From Rhodospirillales bacterium (lineage in GTDB: Bacteria > Pseudomonadota > Alphaproteobacteria > ATCC43930 > CGMCC-115725): a stretch of DNA of 64,000 nt. Location: the NCBI GenBank assembly GCA_028288725.1, contig JAQGIC010000116.1:40752-104751 (forward strand), read 5' to 3'. Shown here in pieces: positions 1 through 8,290 of the stretch. The stretch's first letter is position 1. Each line of letters starts with the position of its first letter. The notes beneath the pieces are model-generated. The model had not been told where the DNA came from and searched no databases. It saw only the letters and a list, made by a program, of their open reading frames with translations. A program made the position numbers and the translations under genes.

Positions 1-834
1 GTGCTGGATACGCTTCGGCAGCATTGGCGCGATCTGTTCGGCCAGGGCCCGTCCGAAGCGGCCCTCGCCCGGGCCGCCCAGATCGGTCGCCGCCATTTCG
101 AGGTCGCGGTTCAGCCGCGCCATTATCTGGCGCTCTGCCAATTGCTGTCCAAGATCGTCACCGACGCGCTGATCGAGGATCCGGACTTCGATACGCCGCA
201 GGCGGTCGATGCGGTCGGCCGTGTGGTGATGATGGATGCCGAGGTCGTGCTGGGTTCCTACTACGGCAGCCTGGCCGACCTGGTCAGCTACGAGGCGCAC
301 TCCGAGACGCGCAGCCTCAAGGACCGGGTCAGCGTTCTCGAGGATATGGCGTTCATCGACGCGCTGACCGGCCTGTTCAACCGGCGCTATTTCGATCGTT
401 CCGTCGCGGTCGAGATTTCGCGCGCCAACCGCGAGCACACGCCGCTCAGCCTGCTGGTGTGCGATATCGACCGGTTCAAGGCGATCAATGACGGCTGGGG
501 CCATCCGGTGGGCGATCGGGTGCTGCACACATTGGCGGGGGTCCTGGCCGACATGGGGCGCAAGACCGATATCGTCGCCCGCTTCGGCGGCGAGGAATTC
601 TGCTTCGTGCTGCCCAACACCAAACCCGAATGGGCGCGCCTGGTGGCGGAGCGGGTACGGGCCAGGGTCGAGGCGACGCCGATCGAGATCGAGCAGGGCG
701 CCCTGCTGAACGTGACCATCAGCATCGGCATCGGCACCTACCGGGCCGGCGATACGGTCGCGCAATTGCTGCTCCGGGCCGACGAGGCGCTCTATCGTGC
801 CAAGCGGCTCGGGCGCAACTGCGTTTCGGACTGA
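1..834 (+). CDS. Globin-coupled sensor diguanylate cyclase (5' end cut by window edge)
   Basis: Makes cyclic di-GMP from two GTP in response, presumably, to a haem ligand. Residues 1-100 resemble the second half of a protoglobin sensor domain: the IGRRH stretch carries the candidate proximal haem His (H32), followed by the helical segment around PRHYLALCQLL. A GGDEF domain fills about 115-275 with the signature as GGEEF at 196-200. An inhibitory-site RxxD (RKTD, 187-190) lies five residues before it, so product feedback is likely. The family normally has about 80 more residues of globin before this point. The GTG at base 1 is therefore probably an internal Val codon and the real start lies left of the window. 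No transmembrane segment is visible, so it should be cytosolic. The GGDEF call is certain; the globin call is probable. Confidence 0.88.
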   Translation: MLDTLRQHWRDLFGQGPSEAALARAAQIGRRHFEVAVQPRHYLALCQLLSKIVTDALIEDPDFDTPQAVDAVGRVVMMDAEVVLGSYYGSLADLVSYEAHSETRSLKDRVSVLEDMAFIDALTGLFNRRYFDRSVAVEISRANREHTPLSLLVCDIDRFKAINDGWGHPVGDRVLHTLAGVLADMGRKTDIVARFGGEEFCFVLPNTKPEWARLVAERVRARVEATPIEIEQGALLNVTISIGIGTYRAGDTVAQLLLRADEALYRAKRLGRNCVSD

Positions 835-1015
835 GCGGATCGACCATCCCCCGGCCGGCGCCGCGATGCGCGGCCATGGCGCGACCGGGCTCGCGAAGTT
901 CTGGAAACTGCAATTGCAGGATTTTCCGGACGGCAGGCCCCTGAACCGGCCGCTGGGTACTGTCTTTCTCCTAAAAGCTGCTGTAGATTATATTCAATCG
1001 CAACTTCAGGTCGAG

Positions 1016-2416
1016 ATGGCGATGAGCGATCGGCGGCGATCCGATGCGGGAACTCTGCGGGTGGAACGGGTCCTGATCGGCCCGATCGTTCCGACCTTGC
1101 TCGCCCTCGCGGCGCCGATGGTCCTGGTCCTGACGGTTCAGGCCGGCATCAATCTGGTCGAGACCCATTTCATCGGCGGGTTGGGGGTCGAGCCGCTGGC
1201 CGGTGCCGCCATGGTGTTTCCGATCATCATGCTGATGCAGATGGTGGCGTCGGGCGGTCTTGGCGGCGGGATCGCCTCGGCGATCGCCCGCTCCGTCGGG
1301 GCCGGCGAGCGAGATCGGGCGTCGGCGCTGGTCGGTCACGGCCTGATCCTGGCGACCTTGTGCGGATCGGTCAGCACCATGCTGGGCCTCGCCATCGGCC
1401 CGATGATCTATCGAACCTTCGACGGCTCGGCGACGACGCTTCAGGCGGCCATCGACTATTCCGATACGGTCTTCGCCGGTGCTGTGCTGCTGTGGTGGTC
1501 GAATGCGTTGGCGTCGTCCTTGCGCGGCAGCGGCGAGATGCTGGCGACGGCGGCGATCATTCTCGTGTCGGCGATCACGGCGGTGGTGCTGTCGCCGTGC
1601 CTGATCCTGGGCTTGGGCCCGTTTCCGCGGCTGGGCATGGTCGGCGCCGGCCTCGCGATCCTGTCCTACTACGGCCTCTGCACGCTCGGGTTCCTGGGCT
1701 GGCTGGGGCTGGTCGGCACCGGCTGGCGACGCCTGGTCGGCTTCGAGCGCGACCTGTTCGCCGAGATTCTCTCGGTCGGCGGCCTGTCGACGATCATGGC
1801 CCTGCAGTCCGCGCTGGCGGTCATCATCGTGACCGGTCTGGCCAGCGGCTACGGCAGCCTGGTCCTGGCCGGCTATGGCATCGGGTCGCGGCTCGACGCG
1901 TTGCTCGTCCCGCCGATCTTCGGGCTGGGCGCCGCCACCGTGACCATGGTCGGGATCAATGTCGGCGCCGGCCAGACCCGGCGGGCGGAGCAGATCGCCT
2001 GGATCGGCGCGCTGATCGCCGCCGTCGTCCTGGAGACCCTGGGTTTGCTTGCCGCCGCATTTCCCCGCGCGTGGCTGGGCCTGTTCACCGACGATGCGGC
2101 CGTGCTGAAGACCGGCGCCCGCTATCTGCACGCGGTGGCACCGTTCTACGGCTGTCTGGGCGTCGGCACGATCCTGCATTTCGCGGCGATCGGCGCCGGC
2201 TGTCCGCGCGGTCCCCTGTTCGGCATCACTGCCCGCTTCCTGGTCGCGGCCGGGGGCGGCGCCATGGTGGCCGGCCTCCTGCACGGCACCCCGCGTCAAT
2301 TGTTCGCCATGGTCGCGGGCGGTCTGGTCGCCTTCGCCATCATCAATGCGGTTTTCGTCCTGCGCGGCTCGCTCGGCGCCGCGCCGGTCAGCCCGGCAGC
2401 AGGCCGCCGGCCATAA
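1016..2416 (+). CDS. MATE family efflux transporter
   Basis: Predicted 12-helix inner-membrane exporter of the multidrug and toxin extrusion family, exchanging Na+ or H+ for cationic drugs or metabolites. The 466-residue product has the usual length and alternating hydrophobic helices, with a family-like opening (LALAAPMVLVLTVQAGINLV) and a second half echoing the first. ATG 1016 was chosen because the membrane domain begins about 30 residues later; ATG 1022 is equally possible, and neither has a strong Shine-Dalgarno. The upstream 181 bases hold no gene. Its last 29 bases overlap the end of the convergent oxidoreductase gene. The substrate cannot be read from the sequence. Confidence 0.85.
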   Translation: MAMSDRRRSDAGTLRVERVLIGPIVPTLLALAAPMVLVLTVQAGINLVETHFIGGLGVEPLAGAAMVFPIIMLMQMVASGGLGGGIASAIARSVGAGERDRASALVGHGLILATLCGSVSTMLGLAIGPMIYRTFDGSATTLQAAIDYSDTVFAGAVLLWWSNALASSLRGSGEMLATAAIILVSAITAVVLSPCLILGLGPFPRLGMVGAGLAILSYYGLCTLGFLGWLGLVGTGWRRLVGFERDLFAEILSVGGLSTIMALQSALAVIIVTGLASGYGSLVLAGYGIGSRLDALLVPPIFGLGAATVTMVGINVGAGQTRRAEQIAWIGALIAAVVLETLGLLAAAFPRAWLGLFTDDAAVLKTGARYLHAVAPFYGCLGVGTILHFAAIGAGCPRGPLFGITARFLVAAGGGAMVAGLLHGTPRQLFAMVAGGLVAFAIINAVFVLRGSLGAAPVSPAAGRRP

Positions 2417-3122
2417 AGCCGCCGTCGACCACCAGGGTGTGGCCGGTCACGTAGCCGCTCTCGTCACCGGCCAGATAGAGCGCCGCCGCCGCCACGTCCC
2501 CGGGCGTGCCGTAGCGGCCCATGGGGTTGCGCTCGGTCCAGGCGCGTCGCTCGGCCGGGCTGTGCATCGCCGCGACCAGCGGCGTGTCGATCGGACCGGG
2601 GGCGAGCGCGTTGACCCGGATGCCGGCGCCGGCAAGTTCGACCGCCATGACCTCGGTCAGCGTCACGATACCGCCCTTGGAGGCGCCATAGGCCGCCCGG
2701 CCGACATTGCCGCGCAGGCCCGAGACCGAGGCGATATTGACGATGGCGCCGCCGCGGCCGGCCGCGATCATCGCCCGGGCCGCGGCCTGTCCCATCAGGA
2801 ACGTGCCGCGCAGATTGATCGCCAGGATCCGGTCGAGCAGGGCCGCCGGGGTTTCCAGGAACGGCACGCTATGGCCGATGCCGGCCGAATTGACCAGCAG
2901 GTCGAGCCGGCCATGCCGCCCCACGACGGCCTCGACCAGACGCCCGATCGAGCCCTCATCGCCGATGTCGGTTTCATGGAATAAGCCGGGCAGCGGATCG
3001 GGCGGCGGCTTCAGATCGGCGATCGTGACCGCCGCCCCTTCGTCGGCGAAGCGGCGCGCGATCGCGGCGCCGAGGCCGCTCGCACCGCCGGTGATGATCG
3101 CCACCTTGCCATCGAGCCGCAT
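2388..3122 (-). CDS. SDR family NAD(P)-dependent oxidoreductase
   Basis: Classical short-chain dehydrogenase/reductase of 244 residues. The Rossmann motif TGGASGLG is at 11-18, NSAG at 78-81, and the catalytic set is N103, S132, Y145 and K149 (YGASK). The C-terminal VTGHTLVVDGG is typical of 3-oxoacyl-ACP reductase-like members. Acidic Asp37 after the second strand (IADL) suggests NAD preference. ATG 3122 was chosen over ATG 3128 because the GGGGAGG ribosome site directly abuts 3128 but sits 6 bases before 3122. The substrate is unknown. Divergent transcription from the acyl-CoA synthetase gene hints at fatty or aromatic acid metabolism, which is inference only. Confidence 0.88.
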   Translation of the reverse strand: MRLDGKVAIITGGASGLGAAIARRFADEGAAVTIADLKPPPDPLPGLFHETDIGDEGSIGRLVEAVVGRHGRLDLLVNSAGIGHSVPFLETPAALLDRILAINLRGTFLMGQAAARAMIAAGRGGAIVNIASVSGLRGNVGRAAYGASKGGIVTLTEVMAVELAGAGIRVNALAPGPIDTPLVAAMHSPAERRAWTERNPMGRYGTPGDVAAAALYLAGDESGYVTGHTLVVDGGFMAGGLLPG

Positions 3123-3159
3123 TGCCATCCTCCCCTGGCGCGATAGGAGGGCTGTTTCG

Positions 3160-3270
3160 CCTCATATCTGAGTCGACGACACCTTGTCGCGACCAATCGC
3201 CCTCTAAATCATATAGTTAGAGACTGATTTGCCGATCAAACCGCATCGCTTTGATCGGATCAGGCTCTGG
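3160..3270. repeat. Composite intergenic palindromic repeat, copy 1 (degenerate, inverted)
   Basis: This stretch, read on the minus strand, aligns with 26497-26605. Both contain GAGCCTGATCCGATCAAA, an inverted repeat with CCGATCAAA arms (here 3232-3258), a second imperfect hairpin built on CTCTAA/TTTAGAG with a TATATGATTTAGAG core, and the tail CAGATATGAGG. Here the second hairpin is mismatched and the third is replaced by a short GTCGCGAC-containing stretch. It sits between the divergent SDR and acyl-CoA synthetase genes, so it may overlap their promoters. Confidence 0.7.
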
Positions 3271-3336
3271 GATCGGGTTTTGTTGACGTCATTGAACGGC
3301 GGTTCACGCCGGCAAAGCAAGGGGAGGGGTCGGACC

Positions 3337-4917
3337 ATGCCCAAAGTGATGAATCTCGGACGGTTGCTGACCCAGACCGCCGGGCGCTGGCCGGATCGCG
3401 CGGGCTTGGTGCAGGGCGATCGGACCTGGTCGTGGGCGGAGCTCGACCGGCGGACCGACGCGATGGTGGCGGCCTTGCGCCGGCGCGGCATCGGGCCGGG
3501 CGACCGGGTCATGATCCATGCCCGCAACGGCAATGCGATGTTCGAGAGCCTGTGGGCCGCCTTCAAGCTGGGGGCGGTCTGGGTGCCGACCAACTTCCGC
3601 CTGACCCCGCCCGAGGTCGCCTATCTGGCCGAGGCGAGCGGCGCCCGGGCGATGATCTATGATCGTGGGTTCGAGGCCCATGCCGATGCGGCGCGTGCGT
3701 CGCAGCCGGCTCTGGGCCTGCTGCTCGCGATCGGGACGCCCCGCGCCGGCGAGCAGGCCCATGAGGCGCTCGCGACCGAGCCGTTCGACCCGGCCGAGGC
3801 CGAGCCGGCCGAGGTCGAGTATGACGATACGCTCTGGTTCTTCTATACCTCGGGCACGACCGGACGGCCCAAGGCGGCGATGCTGACCCATGGCCAGATG
3901 GCCTTCGTCGTGACCAATCACCTGGCCGACCTGATGCCGGGCCTGAATGATGCGGACGCCTCGCTGGTGATCGCGCCCTTGAGCCATGGCGCCGGCATCC
4001 ATGCGCTGGCCCAGGTCGCGCGCGGCGCCCCGAGCATTCTTCCATCGAGCGACCGGTTCGACGGGGCCGAGGCCTGGCGGCTGATTGAACGGCACCGCAT
4101 CAGCAACATGTTCACGGTGCCCAGCATCCTGACCATGCTGGTCGACCATCCGGAGGTGGATAGGGTCGATCATTCGTCCCTGCGTCACGTCATCTATGCC
4201 GGGGCGCCGATGTACCGGACCGACCAGAAGCGCGCGCTGGAAAAGCTCGGCCCCGTCATCGTGCAATATTACGGGCTGGGTGAAGTGACCGGCAACATCA
4301 CGGTGCTGGCGCCGGCGCTGCATTCGCTCGACGACGAGGCGAGCCCGGCGCCGATCGCCAGCTGCGGCGTCGCCCGGACCGGCATGGAGATCGGCATTCT
4401 GGACGCGGACGGACGCCGCCTGCCGCCCGGCACCGGCGGCGAGATCTGCGTGCGCGGCCCGGCGGTGTTCAAGGGCTATTTCGACAATCCGGCGGCCAAT
4501 GAGAAGGCGTTCGCCCATGGCTGGTTCCATACCGGCGACCTGGGCCAGCTCGACAGCCGCGGCTTCCTCACCATCACCGGCCGGGCGTCGGACATGTATA
4601 TCTCCGGCGGCTCCAACATCTATCCGCGCGAGATCGAGGAGCTGCTGCTGATCCATCCGGCCGTGGCCGAGGCGGCGGTGGTGGGCGTGCCGCACGCCAA
4701 ATGGGGCGAGGCCGGTATCGCGGTGCTGGTGCTGCGTCCCGGCGTCCGGGCCGACGAGGCGGAGATGCTGGCGTTCCTCGACGGCAAGCTGGCCCGCTAC
4801 AAGCGGCCGGCGCGGGTGGTGTTCTGGCCTGATTTGCCGAAATCCGGCTATGGCAAGGTGCCGAAGGCGCTGGTGCGCCAGCATCTGGGCGAGCGCGGCG
4901 AGGATCTGCTGGATTAG
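3337..4917 (+). CDS. Class I adenylate-forming acyl-CoA synthetase
   Basis: ATP-dependent ligase that adenylates a carboxylic acid and transfers it to CoA. The 526-residue product has the P-loop-like TSGTTGRPK at 171-179, the QYYGLGEV A5-type motif, GWFHTGDLG with the ribose-binding Asp, a hinge ITGRASDMYISGG, and the C-terminal catalytic Lys (K507 in SGYGKVPK). ATG 3337 follows AAGGGGAGG by 9 bases, which decides the start over upstream in-frame codons. The acyl pocket resembles medium/long-chain or malonyl/aryl ligases, but the substrate cannot be set by eye. The SDR gene is divergent. The downstream hairpin terminator faces the other strand. Confidence 0.9.
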   Translation: MPKVMNLGRLLTQTAGRWPDRAGLVQGDRTWSWAELDRRTDAMVAALRRRGIGPGDRVMIHARNGNAMFESLWAAFKLGAVWVPTNFRLTPPEVAYLAEASGARAMIYDRGFEAHADAARASQPALGLLLAIGTPRAGEQAHEALATEPFDPAEAEPAEVEYDDTLWFFYTSGTTGRPKAAMLTHGQMAFVVTNHLADLMPGLNDADASLVIAPLSHGAGIHALAQVARGAPSILPSSDRFDGAEAWRLIERHRISNMFTVPSILTMLVDHPEVDRVDHSSLRHVIYAGAPMYRTDQKRALEKLGPVIVQYYGLGEVTGNITVLAPALHSLDDEASPAPIASCGVARTGMEIGILDADGRRLPPGTGGEICVRGPAVFKGYFDNPAANEKAFAHGWFHTGDLGQLDSRGFLTITGRASDMYISGGSNIYPREIEELLLIHPAVAEAAVVGVPHAKWGEAGIAVLVLRPGVRADEAEMLAFLDGKLARYKRPARVVFWPDLPKSGYGKVPKALVRQHLGERGEDLLD

Positions 4918-4924
4918 GTTCGAT

Positions 4925-4958
4925 AAAAAAGAAGGGCCCGGTGTTCGACACCGGGCCC
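4925..4958 (-). terminator. Rho-independent terminator of the porin gene
   Basis: Perfect 10-bp stem GGGCCCGGTG/CACCGGGCCC (4934-4943 and 4949-4958) with a 5-base loop. On the minus strand it is followed by TTCTTTTTT. It lies 56 bases past the stop of the porin gene at 5015, so it ends that transcript rather than the plus-strand synthetase. Confidence 0.88.
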
Positions 4959-5014
4959 CTAAGCATCCCCGGCCTGCCGTCTGCTAGGGCGGCCGATGGG
5001 ATGATCTCGATCGT

Positions 5015-6658
5015 CTAGAAGTGGATGATCGCGTCCGCCGCGACCATCACGGTGTAGTTCTTGTTGCCGGGGATGCCGGCGTTCGCATTGCCGTTGAACG
5101 CCTTGGCATCGATCGAGCGATCCCAGTCGATCTCCGGACGGACCTCGATCTGCGGCGACAGCCAATGCTGCAGGCCGAGGCCGAAGTTGACGTAGCGAGC
5201 CTTGGTGCCGGTGCGCTGGCCCTGGGCGTCGTCATAATACTCCGGACGGAACGAAATATTATCCAGCGGCGAGATTTGATAGTTGAGGTAGGCGACGGCG
5301 CCGAACGCCTCGGCGCGGCAGGTCAGTTCTTTCGGGTTATGGCAGTTCGCCAGATTGGGTGCGTTGAACGGGACATATTGCGGCGAGAACGGCGTCCCGC
5401 CATTGGCGACGGCAGCCTGGACGACCGGGTTGTTCAGGTTCGGCACGCCGGTCTGGTGGATATCGTACGCCTCGAATGATAGGTGCCACTTGTCGTTGAA
5501 TTTGTGGTAGTAGGTGAAACCGTACCACTGCAGATTGTTGTAGCCGTACGACCCGTTGTTGATACCGTCCATGCAGGGATAGATCGTGTCGTCGCCATCG
5601 TTCCAGGTATAGCGGATGCAGGCGGTGAAGGACGGCTTGGCACCCGGATCTTTCTTGAAGCTGTTGCCGGGATAGAGCGGATTCGGGTCCGGATTATGGA
5701 CGCTCTCGCCGACGTGCCAGAGGGTCGATTCCGTGCCGACGTTCACGCCGACCTGCACCATCAGGTTCTTGGTCACGGCCAACGTGGCCTGCAACCCTTC
5801 ATTGGTGTAGTTGTCGAACGTGTACATCATCGAATGGGTGTACATGTAGTTGTTCGGCGCGAGCTGCGCCTCGATGTCCGGCACCGAGATGTAGCGCCCC
5901 AGCCGGAACAGCAGGCCTTCGGCCACCTGCGGGACATAAACCTCGCCATAGACCATCGGGAAGTCGTAGCCGTTGACGGAGTTCTTCTTGAGCAGCTGGT
6001 AGCTCGCCAGGCCGTAGGAGGTCGTGTAGCGATAATTCTCGCCATAGATCGCCGACAGGCGCATGCCCCAGTCGATATGATCGGTCTGGACCGTATCCGG
6101 CAGGCGCTCGAAATAGACCACCACCTGGTCCAGCTGCACCGTGTTCGGCGTATAGGCATAGGCGATCGGCGCGTTGCCGCCCGGTCGCGTCGTGTTGCTG
6201 CTGACATTGCCGCCGACATTGCCCCAGCCGTAGATCTGGAAATTATTGTCCGCCATCCACTTGCCGAAGGAGGTGTTCGCGATCGCCGTCATGAACGGGC
6301 TGTCGACCGAGCCCGGCCGCGTCACGCCGATCGAGGTGGTGCCGCCGTACGGCCATTCGGTGAATGGCATCGGCGGCGTCGTTTCCGGCGTGGCCGGCCA
6401 ATCGGCGCGCCGTGAGGCGGGGGCGCTCGGATCGCTCGGCCCCGAGGCCTGGCCCATCTCCAGCTTGTAGTAGTTCACGAAGCGGGACGGGACATCGTCA
6501 CCCAGATAGGTGTCGAGGCAACCGTAGTCCTTATAGGGATCGACGGCGCCGGTGCAGCTTGCATCCGCATGTGCCGTTTCCGGCAAAGTGGAAAGGAAAA
6601 ACGCGGGGACGAGCGCCAGTGCCAGTGGCACCGCGCGGGTCCGAAACGGTCCGGTCAT
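5015..6658 (-). CDS. Outer-membrane beta-barrel porin-like protein
   Basis: Predicted secreted barrel of 547 residues. The n-region MTGPFRTR precedes a hydrophobic stretch and a PETAHA-D signal peptidase site. The mature part is rich in aromatic, alternating strand-like segments (for example QIYGWGNVGGNVSSNT, LLFRLGRYISVPD, FTYYHKFNDKWHLSFEAYDIH) and ends in Phe (ADAIIHF), the usual recognition end for the BAM machinery. This pattern fits the OmpL-like barrel group (Bbp2, PF07642) best. Four Cys in the periplasmic or loop parts may form disulfides. Start 6658 was chosen for the signal peptide; starts at 6703 and 6724 would bury it. It stands alone, ends at a strong terminator, and has an AT-rich upstream region. 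Transported solutes are unknown. Confidence 0.75.
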   Translation of the reverse strand: MTGPFRTRAVPLALALVPAFFLSTLPETAHADASCTGAVDPYKDYGCLDTYLGDDVPSRFVNYYKLEMGQASGPSDPSAPASRRADWPATPETTPPMPFTEWPYGGTTSIGVTRPGSVDSPFMTAIANTSFGKWMADNNFQIYGWGNVGGNVSSNTTRPGGNAPIAYAYTPNTVQLDQVVVYFERLPDTVQTDHIDWGMRLSAIYGENYRYTTSYGLASYQLLKKNSVNGYDFPMVYGEVYVPQVAEGLLFRLGRYISVPDIEAQLAPNNYMYTHSMMYTFDNYTNEGLQATLAVTKNLMVQVGVNVGTESTLWHVGESVHNPDPNPLYPGNSFKKDPGAKPSFTACIRYTWNDGDDTIYPCMDGINNGSYGYNNLQWYGFTYYHKFNDKWHLSFEAYDIHQTGVPNLNNPVVQAAVANGGTPFSPQYVPFNAPNLANCHNPKELTCRAEAFGAVAYLNYQISPLDNISFRPEYYDDAQGQRTGTKARYVNFGLGLQHWLSPQIEVRPEIDWDRSIDAKAFNGNANAGIPGNKNYTVMVAADAIIHF

Positions 6659-6793
6659 GGAATTTACTCGCACCACTTGCTTGTTGAAGCGCGTAATCAC
6701 CATGTCGACGCATGAAAAATCCATACGGTCTTGCCGCTAATTTCATCAATTGCGCGATAATCGCGAAATTTTCATGCAGTTTTTATTCGGGCG

Positions 6794-7249
6794 TTACGCC
6801 GCCAAGCCATGTTCCCGCGCCGGATTCTGACGGATCGGCACGGATTCGGCGCTGCCGGTCCAGCAGCGCCAGTCGTCGGCCGCCTGGAGCACCCGATTGC
6901 GCCGGATCTCCCGGGGCGGGGTCTGGTCGAAGCGCCGTTCGATCCGGTCGGCCAGACGGCAGGCGGCGAGCGTGGCGACATGCGGGTCTTCGTCTCCGGC
7001 ATGGGCGGCCAGCAGCAGCCAGCCGATCGACATGTCGAGGTTTTCCGTCGGGTCCGCCTCATATTCCAGAGCCAGCACCTGGCCGGCCAGATAATCGCGC
7101 TCGGCGGCCAGCAGACCCAGGCGCCACGGATCGCCGGGCGCGATTTCCGGCGTCCGCGCGATCAATGCGGCGTGGAGCGCGCGGAGCGCGTCCGCCGCGA
7201 CCGGCTGCGGGCCGATCGCGAGATGGAAAGCATGCTCGAAACGTGACAT
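6794..7249 (-). CDS. Hypothetical protein, helical
   Basis: Not recognised. 151 residues, soluble, Ala/Leu/Arg-rich and mostly helical, with a segment (NLDMSIGWLLLAAHAGDEDP) vaguely like a Sel1/TPR helix pair, too short for a firm call. ATG 7249 is preceded by AAGGAAGTCGGAG, giving a good ribosome site, whereas the longer form from 7321 adds an unlikely Arg/Ser-rich leader. It lies 135 bases upstream of the porin gene on the same strand, but the AT-rich gap argues for a separate porin promoter. Confidence 0.6.
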   Translation of the reverse strand: MSRFEHAFHLAIGPQPVAADALRALHAALIARTPEIAPGDPWRLGLLAAERDYLAGQVLALEYEADPTENLDMSIGWLLLAAHAGDEDPHVATLAACRLADRIERRFDQTPPREIRRNRVLQAADDWRCWTGSAESVPIRQNPAREHGLAA

Positions 7250-7512
7250 CTCCGACTTCCTTGATTGAGATCCGCCGGCCGCTGAGAAGCAGACGCCAGG
7301 CGATCGGCGGTACAAAGCCATGGGACCGTCTCAAAAATCCATGCATCTCTCGTCAGGGCTGCGTGAAAGTCCGATCAAATCCAACCGCGCGCCTTTCTAT
7401 ATTTCACGTGAATTTCACGAAACGGGCGAAAGGCCCCTCTCGTTTTTTTATGGTGCTTCGTTCTAAGAACTGCATCGGCTCAGAACTTGCTGGGCCGTCG
7501 TGGAAAGACAAT

Positions 7513-7815
7513 ATGATGCGCAGCGCAATTTTCGGATTTTTCGGGCTGCTCGCTGTTCAGGCGCCAGCCGTGGCCGCCCCGTCGGCGGCGTGCGACGCCG
7601 TCGGCAATGACTGGCGCACTGCGGCTTTCTCGTCGCCGGCGAAGCCGGCCCAGGCCCGGGTCGCCGGCAGCGCCGGTTACCAGGCGAGCGGAGCGGAATA
7701 CCGGCAGATGATGCAGGCGATCCGCCATGTCTGCGAATCCCAGGATCAGACCGTCGCCGTTCGACAGGCAGCGGTGGCGGAAGGGTTGCTCCATCACGCC
7801 AAGGGCGGTCTCTGA
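7513..7815 (+). CDS. Small secreted protein, unknown function
   Basis: Not recognised. 100 residues with a clear signal peptide (MMRSAIFGFFGLLAVQAPAVA-AP), leaving a mature protein of about 79 residues with two Cys (C27 and one near the C-terminus in HVCESQ), so a periplasmic disulfide is possible. ATG 7513 follows GGAAAG by 7 bases; ATG 7516 is also possible. A strong terminator follows at once, so it is probably monocistronic. Confidence 0.6.
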   Translation: MMRSAIFGFFGLLAVQAPAVAAPSAACDAVGNDWRTAAFSSPAKPAQARVAGSAGYQASGAEYRQMMQAIRHVCESQDQTVAVRQAAVAEGLLHHAKGGL

Positions 7816-7841
7816 GGCCGCCGCACGGCCGGAACGATACG

Positions 7842-7871
7842 ACGGCGGCCTTCGGGCCGCCGTTCGTTTTT
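7842..7871 (+). terminator. Rho-independent terminator
   Basis: Perfect 9-bp stem ACGGCGGCC/GGCCGCCGT with a TTCG tetraloop (7842-7863), followed by TCGTTTTT and a second T run. It lies 27 bases after the stop of the small secreted protein gene. Confidence 0.9.
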
Positions 7872-7952
7872 ATGGGTTTTTGATTCCGCGCGCCCAAAGC
7901 TCGTCTCGATTTTTCACGGGCCGCCACCCTAATCCAGAGCCTGGAGATTTCT

Positions 7953-7988
7953 GACCGCCGCGATGGCGGTCTCGCTCCGCAGGCGGAG
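7953..7988 (+). promoter_or_regulatory. Two tandem hairpins in the kdp leader
   Basis: GACCGCC-GCGAT-GGCGGTC (7953-7971) is directly followed by CTCCG-CAGG-CGGAG (7974-7987), ending 13 bases before the first small reading frame of the kdp operon. The second stem would occupy the only GGAG ahead of ATG 8001, so it could affect translation. Function is inferred from position only. Confidence 0.4.
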
Positions 7989-8000
7989 TCCTTTACCGAC

Positions 8001-8084
8001 ATGTTCGATGTGATCTGGCTGGCCTTGACCCTGGGCCTATTCGGCGTTGGCCTCGCCTATCTCGCGGCCTGCGACCGCGTTTAG
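8001..8084 (+). CDS. 27-residue membrane peptide at head of kdp operon
   Basis: Single-helix peptide: MFDVIWLALTLGLFGVGLAY followed by LAACDRV. ATG 8001 is preceded by GGAG at about 12 bases. The stop lies 11 bases before kdpF. Similar tiny frames with a C-terminal Tyr-x4-Cys-(D/E)-Arg pattern precede kdpF in other proteobacteria as far as I recall, but no function is established. It is too short for most gene callers. It probably acts with, or regulates, the Kdp complex in the inner membrane. Confidence 0.6.
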   Translation: MFDVIWLALTLGLFGVGLAYLAACDRV

Positions 8085-8095
8085 GGAGCATCCCC

Positions 8096-8185
8096 ATGCT
8101 GTTCGACTACATCCTCGGCGGCGTCGTCTCGGTCGGCCTTCTCGGCTACCTGGTGTACGCGCTGATCCATCCCGAACGCTTCTAG
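8096..8185 (+). CDS. kdpF: KdpF, small stabilising subunit of K+-transporting ATPase
   Basis: 29-residue, one-helix peptide that packs against KdpA and stabilises the high-affinity potassium pump. The C-terminal YLVYALIHPERF is the recognisable KdpF ending (Y-LxYALxxPExF). GGGAG lies 7 bases before ATG 8096. It is separated from kdpA by 105 bases containing a hairpin, unusual because kdpF and kdpA are normally nearly contiguous. Confidence 0.85.
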   Translation: MLFDYILGGVVSVGLLGYLVYALIHPERF

Positions 8186-8193
8186 CGTGCTCG

Positions 8194-8218
8194 TCATTCG
8201 GATCATCCATCCGGATGA
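8194..8218 (+). promoter_or_regulatory. Hairpin between kdpF and kdpA
   Basis: TCATTCGGAT-CATCC-ATCCGGATGA: a 10-bp stem with one mismatch, 8 bases after the kdpF stop and without a T run, so not a standard terminator. It could stabilise the mRNA or tune the kdpF to kdpA ratio. Confidence 0.45.
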
Positions 8219-8290
8219 CCTGCGCCAGATCGATAATGTTTGCCGTGATTCGATGACGCGTCGTCGCATCGCGGTTTGAGGGACGCCGGC

